A DNA stretch of 64,000 nucleotides. Origin: Nocardioides rotundus (GTDB lineage Bacteria; Actinomycetota; Actinomycetes; Propionibacteriales; Nocardioidaceae). Positions 1 to 8,792 of this stretch are shown here, piece after piece (the first letter of the stretch is position 1; the number at the start of each line of letters is the position of its first letter). A program made the translations under genes and the position numbers. The stretch covers positions 3,859,001-3,923,000 of the forward strand of contig NZ_CP082922.1 in NCBI RefSeq assembly GCF_019931675.1, in the 5' to 3' direction. The notes beneath the pieces were generated by a model that worked only from the letters and a program-made list of their open reading frames with translations, was not told the origin of the DNA and searched no databases.

Positions 1-2
1 CG

Positions 3-548
3 CTCGCTGACCTCGCCGCGCGCTCGGGGATCACATCGGCGCAGGCGTGGATCTGGCCGCTGCTGGTCGACGGGCTGATCGTGGTCTCGACCATCGCAGT
101 CGTTGCGCTGGATGGGCGCACGGGTGCGTGGTATCCGTGGGCGCTGCTGATCTGCGGAGCGCTGGTGTCGGTCGCCGCGAACGCACTACACGCGATAGTC
201 GCAGCGGATGCGAGCGTGCCGGGTGTGCTCGCGGCGACCGTCGCGGCCGTCCCGCCGCTGGTGCTGCTGGCCAGCACGCACCTGACCGTCGTCCTGACCC
301 GCTCCACGTCGCGGCCCCCGACCGCCGACACCGCCTCCAGGGCCGAGGTGGCGCCGGTCGGTGGTGATGCCACTGACGGCGAGTCGTTCGGGCGTCGGGA
401 GCGGGCCGCGCAGTTGCGGGAGGCCGGGTGGTCGAACAAGGCCATCGCGGACGAGCTGCAAGTGCATCCCTCGACGGTGGGCAGATGGTTCGCGCCCCCG
501 GCCGAGGAATCCGAAACCACGACGAGAGAGATGGAGACAACATCATGA
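3..548 (+). CDS. DUF2637-type membrane protein with C-terminal HTH (5' truncated)
   Basis: The reading frame is open from the window edge, so the N-terminus is missing. About four hydrophobic segments are visible (around WIWPLLVDGLIVVSTIAVVA, then LLICGALVSVAANALHAIV, then VLAATVAAVPPLVLLAS). This is the pattern of DUF2637 (SpdB2-like) proteins of actinobacterial conjugative elements. A basic linker follows, then a helix-turn-helix-like end (AAQLREAGWSNKAIADELQV, then HPSTVGRWF) that could bind DNA. The stop overlaps the next start (ATGA at 545), so the two are probably translationally coupled. A role in plasmid or ICE spread or replication is family inference; no substrate is visible. Confidence 0.75.
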   Translation, partial: LADLAARSGITSAQAWIWPLLVDGLIVVSTIAVVALDGRTGAWYPWALLICGALVSVAANALHAIVAADASVPGVLAATVAAVPPLVLLASTHLTVVLTRSTSRPPTADTASRAEVAPVGGDATDGESFGRRERAAQLREAGWSNKAIADELQVHPSTVGRWFAPPAEESETTTREMETTS

Positions 549-1000
549 ACACGAATCCGCATGAGCAGCACGGACGGCTTGATCCTCCGCTGGACGCGGT
601 GTCGGAGCCCGAGCAGCCGAGCCAGGTGCGGCAGGTGCCCGAGGCGGTCGCAGCCGCCGACGTCACCAAGCGCACCAGCACCGACCCGGCCAAGTCCACG
701 GAGGCCGAGTCCACGGCGACGGAGGCGGAGGCGGCCGAGGTCGAGAGGAAACTCGAGGAGCATCGCGCACGCGGGGTGGAGTGGGTGCGGCCTACCGACC
801 TGATCGCCCGCAACAGCGCGTCGTTGGCCGGTCGCGGCATCGACCTGGAGACCGAGCTGGCCCGGAAAGCCCGCGCCCCGATGGTCGAGGGCATCAAGAG
901 CCTCGGGGAGCGGGCGAAGCGGCGGCTGTCGCCGTTGGCAGCGTTCGGGCACGGTGCGCGGCACCAGGCTCCGACGCGGGCTGCGGTCGGGAAGTCGTGA
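545..1000 (+). CDS. hypothetical protein of the conjugative element
   Basis: A 151-aa protein of unknown function. The first 70 residues are polar and rich in Glu, Ala and Thr, probably disordered. A basic helical stretch follows (VERKLEEHRARGVEWVRPTD). No catalytic motif or membrane segment is visible. The ATG at 545 overlaps the preceding stop, which sets the start. Its place between the DUF2637 gene and a ParB-like gene suggests a regulatory or accessory role in the element, but nothing in the sequence shows this. Confidence 0.6.
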   Translation: MNTNPHEQHGRLDPPLDAVSEPEQPSQVRQVPEAVAAADVTKRTSTDPAKSTEAESTATEAEAAEVERKLEEHRARGVEWVRPTDLIARNSASLAGRGIDLETELARKARAPMVEGIKSLGERAKRRLSPLAAFGHGARHQAPTRAAVGKS

Positions 1001-1092
1001 AGCGGTGAGCAGCGATGACACGGCCACGAACTCCCGACCACCCCCAGCACCGAGGGAAATCGCGTGCACCTCGACGCAAGGAGGCGCCTATC

Positions 1093-1965
1093 ATGAGAAC
1101 CCGCACGACACTCCAAGAGCCGGAGGACTTCACCCGCAGCGAGGGCTTGCGCGCTCTGCTGAACCGGCTGCATGAGGCTGGCCCCGGCGCGTGGCGGCAC
1201 GATCCGGTCGCCGCCGATCTGATGGGCTACGCCGCACAGAAGTACGAGCTGCTGGCGCACAAGCACGGTCTCGACCCGTGGGAAGCGGCGAGCGCCGCGT
1301 TCGATGTGATGCGCACCAAGGCCGCCCGCACCGCCGACGACCCGTGGGGCGTGGTCACGCACGCGGTGCGCATCACCTGCATCGCGGAGGAACGCGGGCA
1401 GGGGCTGCTGTGCTCGACGCATCAGGCCAGACGCCCGAACTACTCGGTGTTCCACGACCCGGAGAGGTTGTCGGATCGGGAGAACCCGCTGACGGACTAT
1501 CACGCCTCCTTCCAGGTCAGCGACCCCGATCCCACGGACGCCGGCAACGACACCGACTCGGATGCAGATGCCGGGCCGGGGCGTCCGGCGGTGCGCATGT
1601 CGGCTCATGCGGCGATGGACGACGCCATCGCACTGTTCGTCGCGCTGGAGTGGCCCCCGCATATCGCCCGCGCCGGAGTCGAGCACATCTGCCAGGCCCT
1701 CGCCCGTGCCGGGAACCGGCAGAGCGCGTATGAGCTGCTGCGCCGCGACAAGCACGCCCGCGCCCTGCTGGATGTGAACCGCACCGCGTGGTCGGCGCTG
1801 CTCAGGGCTCTCCTGGGTCACCCGAACCCGGCATACGCGGCCACGGCGTCGGGGCGGGGCGTTCTGCTGCGGCTGCTGATCGGTGAGAGCCGGGAGGCGC
1901 TGCTGCGGGACGACGATCTCGTGCTGATGATCTCGCTGGCCGCACCGAAGCCTGGGAGCCAGTGA
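1093..1965 (+). CDS. hypothetical protein of the conjugative element
   Basis: A 290-aa soluble protein. The ATG at 1093 is chosen because a strong AAGGAGG lies 8-9 bases upstream. The protein is mostly helical. It has an acidic Asp-rich linker near residues 155-165 (DPDPTDAGNDTDSDADAGPG) between an N-terminal part (LLAHKHGLDPWEAASAAFDV) and a C-terminal part (ALARAGNRQSAYELLRRDKH). No known catalytic motif was recognised. It is followed directly by the parB-like gene, whose ATG at 1965 shares a base with this stop, so the two are co-expressed. Function unknown. Confidence 0.65.
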   Translation: MRTRTTLQEPEDFTRSEGLRALLNRLHEAGPGAWRHDPVAADLMGYAAQKYELLAHKHGLDPWEAASAAFDVMRTKAARTADDPWGVVTHAVRITCIAEERGQGLLCSTHQARRPNYSVFHDPERLSDRENPLTDYHASFQVSDPDPTDAGNDTDSDADAGPGRPAVRMSAHAAMDDAIALFVALEWPPHIARAGVEHICQALARAGNRQSAYELLRRDKHARALLDVNRTAWSALLRALLGHPNPAYAATASGRGVLLRLLIGESREALLRDDDLVLMISLAAPKPGSQ

Positions 1966-2972
1966 TGGGCGCGCAGACCGGGCACATCGAGCTCGACCGC
2001 ACGGTCGAGTCGATCATCGTCGGGCACCGTCACCGCAGGGATCTGGGCGACCTGGACGCGCTGTGCGAGTCCATCGCACGGGACGGCCTGTTGCAGCCGC
2101 TGACGGTCACCGTCGACGGTGTGCTGGTCTGCGGTGCGCGGCGGCTGGCCGCGATCAAACGGCTGGGCTGGCGCACGGTGAACGTGTGGGTGCGCTCGGG
2201 CATTTCGGGCAGGCTCGGGCATCTGCTGGCCGAGCAAGACGACAACCTCTTGCACAAAGACCTCACCCCGGTCGAGGCGGCGACGCTGTACCGGGAGTTG
2301 AAGTCGCTGATGGTCGAGGACGCCGCCCGCAGGCAGGCCGCCACGCGGTTCAGCGCGGACAACCAGCCGGGAAGTGACGGTGCCGCAAATTTTGCGGCAC
2401 CGTCGTCGGCACGAGGCGATACCCGCGAGCAGGCGGCAGCGATGATCCCTGGCGGCGCTTCACACACCACGCTCGACAAGATCGACTACCTGCAACAGGT
2501 CGCCGCCGACCCCGCCGTGCCCGAGCCGGTGCGGGGGCAGGCGGCAGAAGAACTCCACCGCATCGACGCGGGTGCGCCGGTGCATCCGGGCTTCGAGCGC
2601 GTCCGTCTCGCCGTCGCAGGCGAGGGGGCTGAGGACTTGGGGGCGCTGGCGCAGGAGGCCCTCGCCCGTGCTCGTGCCCGGCAGACGAAGACGCCCCAGC
2701 CTGCTGGCTCCCTCGCCTCGGCCGGCGGCGGGGATGAGGCTGCGCCCGCCCGGTGGCCGGTGCGGGCGTTCGTGGCGACCTGGACGGAACTGGCCGACTG
2801 GTGGACGCACTACGACGCGGTAGTGCTCGCTACCGAACTGAGCGACGAGCAGATCACCTCGTTCCTGGATACCGCAGACGGCACCAGCGCGTTCGCTGAC
2901 GAGCTGCGCACCGCCTGGCAGGAGCCCACGGAACCAGCGGCCGGGGCACGCAGGCACCTGCGCGCGCTCTGA
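1965..2972 (+). CDS. ParB-like nuclease/partition domain protein
   Basis: A 335-aa ParB/sulfiredoxin-fold protein. The N-terminal domain has the ParB signature: LDALCESIARDGLLQPLTV, then DGVLVCGARRLAAIKRLGW, then the helical DLTPVEAATLYRELKSLM. An HTH-like region follows near residues 150-180 (GGASHTTLDKIDYLQQVAAD). Known relatives bind centromere-like sites and may hydrolyse CTP; here it probably serves maintenance or regulation of the mobile element. A GTG three bases earlier is an alternative start. No ParA lies beside it in this window. Its coding sequence contains a perfect palindrome, listed separately. Confidence 0.8.
   Translation: MGAQTGHIELDRTVESIIVGHRHRRDLGDLDALCESIARDGLLQPLTVTVDGVLVCGARRLAAIKRLGWRTVNVWVRSGISGRLGHLLAEQDDNLLHKDLTPVEAATLYRELKSLMVEDAARRQAATRFSADNQPGSDGAANFAAPSSARGDTREQAAAMIPGGASHTTLDKIDYLQQVAADPAVPEPVRGQAAEELHRIDAGAPVHPGFERVRLAVAGEGAEDLGALAQEALARARARQTKTPQPAGSLASAGGGDEAAPARWPVRAFVATWTELADWWTHYDAVVLATELSDEQITSFLDTADGTSAFADELRTAWQEPTEPAAGARRHLRAL
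2379..2401. promoter_or_regulatory. perfect 11-bp-arm palindrome inside parB-like gene
   Basis: GGTGCCGCAAA, one central T, then TTTGCGGCACC form perfect inverted arms of 11 bp. The AT core is conspicuous in very GC-rich DNA. It is translated as part of GAANFAAP in a low-complexity linker of the ParB-like protein. ParB proteins often bind palindromes within or near their own genes, so this is a candidate parS-like or autoregulatory site. That role is inferred; only the palindrome is seen. Confidence 0.5.
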
Positions 2973-3003
2973 CCCCGGAGGACACAGGGGCGCACCTGGA
3001 GGC

Positions 3004-3738
3004 ATGAAAACCTCCGATGACCCCGCCCGCACCCGCCGTCGATTCATCGCCCTGATCGCTGCGGCGGTCGTGCTGCTCGTTCTGGCCGGGATCGGCGTCT
3101 ACGGGCTGCTCACCGGCCCCGCCGACCCTGGCACGAGTGCCCCGGACGACCCGACGGTGCAGGTTCCCGCAGGCCCCGGCGATCCGACGCCCCGGCTGCC
3201 GCGCATCGCGCCCACCGAGGATCCCGAGGAGTTCGCCCGCGACGTGGCGCTTGCGCTGTTCACCTGGGACACGGCCAGCGGCCTGTTCCCGCTCGACTAC
3301 ACCTCCGTGCTGCTCGACGTCGGTGACCCGACCGGGGTCGAGCAGGCGGGCCTGGCCTCCGACATCGCCTCGTATCTGCCCTCGCGCGAATCGTGGCTCG
3401 ATCTGCGCCAATACAGCACGAGTCAGCACCTGACCATCGACGAAGCCTTCGTGCCCGGCCAGTGGGCCGAGGCGGTCGAGCAGGCCCATCCGGGGCAACT
3501 CCCCGAGGGGGCGACCGCGATCACCATCGAGGGCACCCGGCACCGCACCGGCATCTGGAACGACGAACCCGTCGCCTCCGAACACGCTGTGGCGTTCACG
3601 GTCTTCCTCGCCTGCCCGCCCGACACCGAACCCTCCGGCGACGACGGTGACGGTGAGACCGCGCCGCCGGAGACCGGCGGCGTGGCGGCGTCCTGCTACC
3701 TGTTGCGGCTGTCGGTGCTCGATAGCCCGCTGCGGTGA
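3004..3738 (+). CDS. single-pass membrane protein, probable T4SS accessory (VirB8/TcpC-like position)
   Basis: A 244-aa protein with a basic start (MKTSDDPARTRRR), one transmembrane helix at about residues 14-36 (FIALIAAAVVLLVLAGIGVY), then an extracytoplasmic domain after a Pro/Gly/Asp linker. The C-terminal region has two cysteines (near LACPPD and ASCYLL) that could form a disulfide. The topology and position before a cell-wall hydrolase fit a VirB8/TcpC-type scaffold of a Gram-positive type IV system, but sequence identity is not evident and this is inference. The next gene starts 16 bases downstream. Confidence 0.6.
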   Translation: MKTSDDPARTRRRFIALIAAAVVLLVLAGIGVYGLLTGPADPGTSAPDDPTVQVPAGPGDPTPRLPRIAPTEDPEEFARDVALALFTWDTASGLFPLDYTSVLLDVGDPTGVEQAGLASDIASYLPSRESWLDLRQYSTSQHLTIDEAFVPGQWAEAVEQAHPGQLPEGATAITIEGTRHRTGIWNDEPVASEHAVAFTVFLACPPDTEPSGDDGDGETAPPETGGVAASCYLLRLSVLDSPLR

Positions 3739-3754
3739 GAACCGGGGCGTTGCG

Positions 3755-5407
3755 ATGAAGAAGGCAGTCCTCGTTCTGGTCGCGCTGATGCTGCTCGGCC
3801 CCATGCTCGGCTTGCTCGGGATCGGCGTGCTGATGAACCCTGCCGCCAACGCCGCCTGCACCATCAACGGCGGCGGGATCAGCGTCGGGAATGTTCCCGA
3901 CGAGCTGACCGTCACCACGCAAGACGGCACCACGTTCACGCTGAACCGCCAGCAACTCACCCACGCGGCCACGATCATCGAGGTCGGCTCGGGCATCGAG
4001 GGGGTGGGCCGCGACGGTATCCAGATCGCGCTCATGGCGGCACTGACCGAATCGACGCTGCGGATGCTCGCAAACACCGGCGCATACCCCGAGTCCGGCA
4101 CCTATCCGAACGACGGCAATGGCTCGGATCATGACTCGCTCGGTCTGTTTCAGATGAGGCCGGCGACGGGCTGGGGCACGGTCGCGGAGTTGATGGACTC
4201 GACCTATCAGGCCAGGGCCTTCTTCGGCGGCCCGACCGGGCCGAACCATCCATCCCCGAGAGGGCTCTTGGACATTCCCGGCTGGCAGGAGATGGACAAG
4301 GGATCGGCCGCGCAAGCGGTCGAAGTCAGCGCCTACCCGGATCGTTACCGCAACTACGAGCCGGTCGCGGAGACCATCCTCGACACGCTCACCAGCGGCG
4401 CGGGTTTGGGCAGCGGTGGCCCGGTCTCGGGGTCGTCGCAGGTGGTTTTCCCCTTGCCGGAAGGGTCGTGGGTGCTCACCGACGAGTTCGGGCCGCGCAT
4501 CCATCCGATCACCGGGGAGCAGTCCTTTCACACGGGCACAGACTTCGCGGCCCCGGACGGCACACCGATCCTCGCCGCCGCCGGCGGGGTGGTGACCGTC
4601 GCGGAGTTCACCGGCGGGTACGGCGGGCTGATCGTGGTCGAACACGACCTCGGCGGCGAAAGTGTCGCCACCGCCTACGCGCACTCCTGGCAGGACGGCA
4701 TCCACGTCGCCCCCGGCGATACGGTGACCGCCGGGCAGCACATCGGCGACGTCGGCTCATCCGGCATGAGCACCGGCCCGCATCTGCATTTCGAGGTTCG
4801 TCTCGGCGGCACCGGCGGGGAGCACACCGACCCAGCCGTCTGGCTCAACGACCACAATGCGGCCGACCTGCCCGAGGCCACCGGCGGCGGGCCGACCGAG
4901 GGCTGTCAAGGCGGGAACGCCGCGTTCGATCCCGAGACCGGCATCGCCCCGCCGGTGCGGAACCCCGACGGGTCGTGGCCTGCCGAGTCGTGCTCGCTGC
5001 CCGATCCGACCCAGCCGGGCCGTCAGGGTGCGTGCGTCACGCCGCGCACCGCGACCATTGCCGCGCAGATCGAGGCGATGCAGGTCGGAGACAACGGCAT
5101 CACCTGCTGGGATCCGCACGCCTGGAACCCGACCTCGGATCATCCCAAAGGCAAAGCGTGCGACATCGTGTTCGGCACCATCGGCCAGTTCCCTGCGGGA
5201 GCCGACAAGGACAACGGCGACCAGCTCGCGGACTGGCTCGTCGCCAACGCCGAGACCTGGGCCGTGTCCTACGTGATCTGGCAGGGCCGCATCTGGACAG
5301 CCGCCCGCGCCGACGACGGGTGGCGTCCCTACACCGGCGGCGGGATCTACGACCCCTCCGACCCCACCGGAGGCCACTTCGACCATATCCACCTCTCGGT
5401 CGAATAG
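3755..5407 (+). CDS. cell-wall hydrolase: lysozyme-like domain plus M23 peptidase
   Basis: A 550-aa secreted hydrolase of the conjugation module that would open peptidoglycan for the transfer channel. A signal or anchor helix covers residues 4-30. A lysozyme-like domain follows with ALMAALTESTLRML and, further on, HDSLGLFQMRPATGWG. The M23 (LytM) domain shows the zinc-ligand motifs HTGTDFAAP and GPHLHFEVR near residues 258-350. A C-terminal domain with several cysteines and HFDHIHLS near the end resembles a second His-rich hydrolase-like module. The ATG at 3755 precedes a clear lipophilic signal. A mobile element begins two bases after the stop. Confidence 0.85.
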   Translation: MKKAVLVLVALMLLGPMLGLLGIGVLMNPAANAACTINGGGISVGNVPDELTVTTQDGTTFTLNRQQLTHAATIIEVGSGIEGVGRDGIQIALMAALTESTLRMLANTGAYPESGTYPNDGNGSDHDSLGLFQMRPATGWGTVAELMDSTYQARAFFGGPTGPNHPSPRGLLDIPGWQEMDKGSAAQAVEVSAYPDRYRNYEPVAETILDTLTSGAGLGSGGPVSGSSQVVFPLPEGSWVLTDEFGPRIHPITGEQSFHTGTDFAAPDGTPILAAAGGVVTVAEFTGGYGGLIVVEHDLGGESVATAYAHSWQDGIHVAPGDTVTAGQHIGDVGSSGMSTGPHLHFEVRLGGTGGEHTDPAVWLNDHNAADLPEATGGGPTEGCQGGNAAFDPETGIAPPVRNPDGSWPAESCSLPDPTQPGRQGACVTPRTATIAAQIEAMQVGDNGITCWDPHAWNPTSDHPKGKACDIVFGTIGQFPAGADKDNGDQLADWLVANAETWAVSYVIWQGRIWTAARADDGWRPYTGGGIYDPSDPTGGHFDHIHLSVE

Positions 5408-5409
5408 AA

Positions 5410-5421
5410 CTAGCAATTATT
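5410..5421 (+). repeat. left terminal inverted repeat of 4.0-kb element
   Basis: CTAGCAATTATT, a perfect inverted match to 9398-9409. The AT-rich sequence stands out, and the first TTACATTAGATGTAA palindrome overlaps its inner end. Confidence 0.65.
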
Positions 5422-5575
5422 ACATTAGATGTAATCGGCCAGGGCCGGGATCGTGCGGATTCCCTGGTGAGGCAAGGCTATCAGTGGGCGACAGTTGGGC
5501 GCTGCGAAGCGGCTCGTGACCAGGGGAAACGCGCCACTGCTTACATTAGATGTACTTTTCTTACATTAGATGTAA
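5420..5575. promoter_or_regulatory. three TTACATTAGATGTAA palindromes upstream of the recombinase gene
   Basis: TTACATTAGATGTAA occurs at 5420-5434 and 5561-5575, with a one-base variant (ending TAC) at 5541-5555. The last two start 20 bases apart, about two helical turns. They lie just before the GTG start of the recombinase gene and are far more AT-rich than the surroundings. They may be operator sites for the element's HTH protein, or accessory recombinase-binding sites near the left end. Neither role is shown by the sequence alone. Confidence 0.55.
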
Positions 5576-5585
5576 GACTATCGGG

Positions 5586-6707
5586 GTGGACTTCGAGGAC
5601 GGGAACCGGCCTGGATCGGTGACGGCGCTGCGGCCGGGCAACGTGTCGTTGCTGCGCCCGGTGGAGCAGGTCTTCGATGACATGCTGGCCGGCTGGTCGG
5701 CGCAGCAGTCCTCGCGGATGCTGAATGCGAAGACGATCGGGGCGCGACTGGCGCAGGTGCGCCGGTTCGCCGGGTTCTGCGGGAGCCTGCCGTGGGAGTG
5801 GACTCCTGCCGACATCGAGGAGTGGACGACCGAGCTGGTCTCCGGCGACAAGCCCTGCTCGCACGGCACGATCCGCTCTTATCAGAACGCGGTCGCGTTG
5901 TTCTGCGACTTCCTCACCGACCGTCGTTACGGGTGGGTGGAGCGGTGCGAGGAGCTGTTCGGCACCCACCCGGTGCAGGTCTGCCACGAGTGGAACACCG
6001 CGATCCACACGGGCGATCACGAGGCACGCCCGACGGTGCGACCTCTGTCGCGGATCGAGGTGCAAACCTTCTTCGACTACGCCGACGATCGCGTCGACCA
6101 GGCCCGCACACGCGGGAAGAAGGGCTGGAAGTCGGTATTCCGCGACGCGACGCTGTTCAAGATGATCTACGCCTTCGGGCTGCGTCGTCGTGAGGTCGGG
6201 ATGCTGGACCTTCATGACTTCACCCGCAACCCGACCGCGACCGAGTTCGGCCGGTTCGGGGTCTGCAACGTCCGGTGGGGCAAAGCCAGCCGTGGCTCTC
6301 AACCCCGGCGTCGCGCGGTGCTGGCGGTGTTCGACTGGACCCGCCCGGTGATTGAGGAATACGTCACCGAGGTGCTGCCCCTGTTCGACACGGCCGGCAG
6401 CGGGATGCTCTGGCCGACCGAGCGACAATCCAGGGTCAGCGGGAGCTACATCGGGCTACGGTTCGCCGAGTACCGCGACGAGCTCGGCTTCGACCCCGCC
6501 CTGCACCCGCACTGCCTGCGGCACTCCTATGTGACGCATCTGATCGAGGACGGCTTCGACCCGCTGTTCGTGCAGCAGCAGGTCGGGCACCGCTGGGGAT
6601 CGACCACCGCCCTCTACACCGGCGTCTCCGGCGACTACCGGAACCGCACCCTGCGCCGCGCTCTGGACGCGGCGTTCACTCCACCATCGGCGATCGAGGA
6701 AGGCTGA
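5586..6707 (+). CDS. tyrosine recombinase of the 4.0-kb element
   Basis: A 373-aa phage-integrase-type enzyme. The SAM-like N-terminal core-binding domain covers roughly residues 30-140 (ARLAQVRRFAGFCGSLPWEW). The catalytic domain shows the first Arg in FGLRRREVGML, the HxxR box in HPHCLRHSYVTHL, and the terminal VGHRWGSTTALY with the nucleophilic Tyr. The GTG at 5586 is preferred because an upstream ATG would place the start inside the operator palindromes. The HTH gene follows five bases later, so the genes form an operon. It is expected to recombine the element ends. Confidence 0.85.
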   Translation: MDFEDGNRPGSVTALRPGNVSLLRPVEQVFDDMLAGWSAQQSSRMLNAKTIGARLAQVRRFAGFCGSLPWEWTPADIEEWTTELVSGDKPCSHGTIRSYQNAVALFCDFLTDRRYGWVERCEELFGTHPVQVCHEWNTAIHTGDHEARPTVRPLSRIEVQTFFDYADDRVDQARTRGKKGWKSVFRDATLFKMIYAFGLRRREVGMLDLHDFTRNPTATEFGRFGVCNVRWGKASRGSQPRRRAVLAVFDWTRPVIEEYVTEVLPLFDTAGSGMLWPTERQSRVSGSYIGLRFAEYRDELGFDPALHPHCLRHSYVTHLIEDGFDPLFVQQQVGHRWGSTTALYTGVSGDYRNRTLRRALDAAFTPPSAIEEG

Positions 6708-6712
6708 CCATC

Positions 6713-7054
6713 ATGACGAAGACCGTGGCCTATCGCTGGCACGTCCGCAAGGTGATGAACGAGCACGGCATGCAGTCCACCACCGACCTGGTGCCGCTGC
6801 TGGCCGAACGAGGCGTGGTGATGACCTCCACGCAGGTCTACCGGATCGTGACCGGGCAGCCCGAGCGGTTGAACATGCGGTTCCTGGCCGCGCTCTGCGA
6901 CATCTTCGATGTCACACCGAACGACCTGATCGAGCCCTACGTCGCGACCAAATCCCGGCGCGGCCGCAAGACCGGCACCACCGGGGCGGCCACGCCGTCG
7001 AAGCCGAGCAAGAACCGTCCGACTCGCGCGGTCATCAGACCGGCCGGGGACTGA
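6713..7054 (+). CDS. small Cro/XRE-like helix-turn-helix protein
   Basis: A 113-aa protein. The HTH region spans about residues 20-70: TTDLVPLLAERGVVMTSTQV then YRIVTGQPERLNMRFLAALC and DIFDVTPNDLIEPY, the pattern of XRE regulators. The C-terminus is a basic tail (KSRRGRKTGT). It lies between the recombinase and the zinc-ribbon gene with gaps of 5 and 8 bases. It probably controls expression or directionality of the element and is a candidate ligand for the three palindromes upstream of the recombinase. Confidence 0.8.
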   Translation: MTKTVAYRWHVRKVMNEHGMQSTTDLVPLLAERGVVMTSTQVYRIVTGQPERLNMRFLAALCDIFDVTPNDLIEPYVATKSRRGRKTGTTGAATPSKPSKNRPTRAVIRPAGD

Positions 7055-7062
7055 TCGACTGA

Positions 7063-8730
7063 ATGGCGAGCACGATCGTCCGCGGTACCTGTTTCCGCTG
7101 CGGACGGGACAAGAACCTGCGCTGGAACCACATCCTGGATCGGGGCGAATGCCGAGCCTGCCGCGCGCAGCGCTCACCCGAGGAGGTCTGCACGGGCTGC
7201 GGCAGGACGCGACGGGTCAACGCCCGCACCGACGATGGCGGCGCGATCTGCGTGACCTGCTACGCCCGCACCCGCACCGCCGAGGACGCCTGCGACGAAT
7301 GCGGCACTCTCGGCCCACTGGCTACTCGGGCCGGCGGGAAGCGCGCGGGATCGCGGAACCTCTGCCCGCGTTGCTACCGCAACCCGAAGCGGGTCTGCGG
7401 CGTCTGCGGCCGGCTCAAACGGATCGCGTTGAAAGCCACCGCGACGACGCCGGATATCTGCCCGACCTGCTACCAGGCGCCGGTGATCGACTGCTCGATC
7501 TGCGGGCGGCAGGCCCTCGGCCGCCGCACCACCAATCATGGCCGTCCCCGCTGCTTCGCCTGCCAAGCCGCCCAGCAGATCGACGCCGCACTCACCGGCC
7601 CAGGCGGGACGATCCGCCCCGAGCTCAAAGGCGTCCGCGACGCGCTGACCGAGCTTCGCCAACCCCGGTCGCTGCTGAGCAACTGGCGGGGTCTTGCAAG
7701 CCTGCGCCTGCTCACCGACATCGCCGCCGGCCGGCTCGACCTGTCCCACGATGCTCTCGATGCCCAGCCGCAGGTCTTCTCGGTCAACTACCTGCGCGCC
7801 ATGCTCGTCGCCGCCGAGGCGCTCCCGCCACGCGATGAGAACGCCACCAGGCTGCACCGCTACGTCACCGAAACCGTCGCCGGCATCACCGATCCCGAGC
7901 TGCGCGGAGTGCTGACACGCTACGCCCGCTGGCACGTCGCCGGCCGCGCCAAGACCAACCGCCACGGTCGCATCAGCGCGCACGTCGCGGCCCGCTGCCG
8001 GGGCGACATTCAGACCGCCAAGAGCTTCCTCGACCACCTCACCGCCTACGGCCATGACCTCGACGATTGCCCGCAAGCCTGCATCGATGCCTGGCTCGGC
8101 GGCCCCAGTCGGAGCGCCCGTCTGAGCTTCATCCGCTGGCTCAAACGAGGCGGCTACCTACCCCGAGTACGACTGCCCGAGCCCATCGCGCCGAAGGACC
8201 CAGGCCACGACGCTGATCCCGACGAACAACTCGCCCTGGCCCGACGGCTCCTGCACGACCCCGACTCCGCCAGCATCGAGGACCGCGCCGCAGCCTGCCT
8301 GATCCTGCTCTACGCCCAACCCGCCGCGAAGATCGCCGCCCTAACCACCAGCGACATCAAGGTCAGCGACGGCGACACCTACCTCGCCCTCGGCCCCGAG
8401 CCACTGCTGCTCATCCCGCCGCTCGACGCCCTGGTCACCGCGCTGCCGGTCGCCAAGCCCTTCGGCACGGCAAGCACCCTCGCCGATCCCCGCTGGCTGT
8501 TCACCGGGAAGAACGCCGGCACCCACCTGCACCCCACGTCGCTCATGGCGCGCATGAACCGGCTCGGGATCATCACCCGCGCCAGCCGCAACACCGCCCT
8601 GCTGCACCTGGCATCCACGACCCCGCCCGCCGTGTTCGCCTCCCTCACCGGCACCAGCATCGGCACCGCCACCCGCTGGGCCGAACTCACCGGCTCCGCC
8701 TGGAACAACTACGCCGGCGCGCGCCGCTGA
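7063..8730 (+). CDS. multi-zinc-ribbon protein with recombinase-like C-terminal part
   Basis: A 555-aa protein. The first 180 residues contain a run of CxxC pairs (TCFRCGRD, CRACRA, CTGCGR, CVTCYA, CDECGT, CPRCYR, CGVCGR, CPTCYQ, CSICGR, CFACQA), enough for about five zinc ribbons. The remaining helical part resembles a tyrosine-recombinase fold (AACLILLYAQPAAKIAALTT near residue 410; LLHLASTTPPAVFASLTGTS near 525). I cannot see a complete catalytic tetrad. It is probably a partner protein for the recombinase, binding ends or targets through the zinc ribbons. It belongs to the same operon as the two preceding genes. Confidence 0.7.
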   Translation: MASTIVRGTCFRCGRDKNLRWNHILDRGECRACRAQRSPEEVCTGCGRTRRVNARTDDGGAICVTCYARTRTAEDACDECGTLGPLATRAGGKRAGSRNLCPRCYRNPKRVCGVCGRLKRIALKATATTPDICPTCYQAPVIDCSICGRQALGRRTTNHGRPRCFACQAAQQIDAALTGPGGTIRPELKGVRDALTELRQPRSLLSNWRGLASLRLLTDIAAGRLDLSHDALDAQPQVFSVNYLRAMLVAAEALPPRDENATRLHRYVTETVAGITDPELRGVLTRYARWHVAGRAKTNRHGRISAHVAARCRGDIQTAKSFLDHLTAYGHDLDDCPQACIDAWLGGPSRSARLSFIRWLKRGGYLPRVRLPEPIAPKDPGHDADPDEQLALARRLLHDPDSASIEDRAAACLILLYAQPAAKIAALTTSDIKVSDGDTYLALGPEPLLLIPPLDALVTALPVAKPFGTASTLADPRWLFTGKNAGTHLHPTSLMARMNRLGIITRASRNTALLHLASTTPPAVFASLTGTSIGTATRWAELTGSAWNNYAGARR

Positions 8731-8792
8731 CGCTGAGCAGCCTGGCGCGCTCGGGGAGGGCCACCAGCCCGAACCATCAAGAGGGCGGAGGG

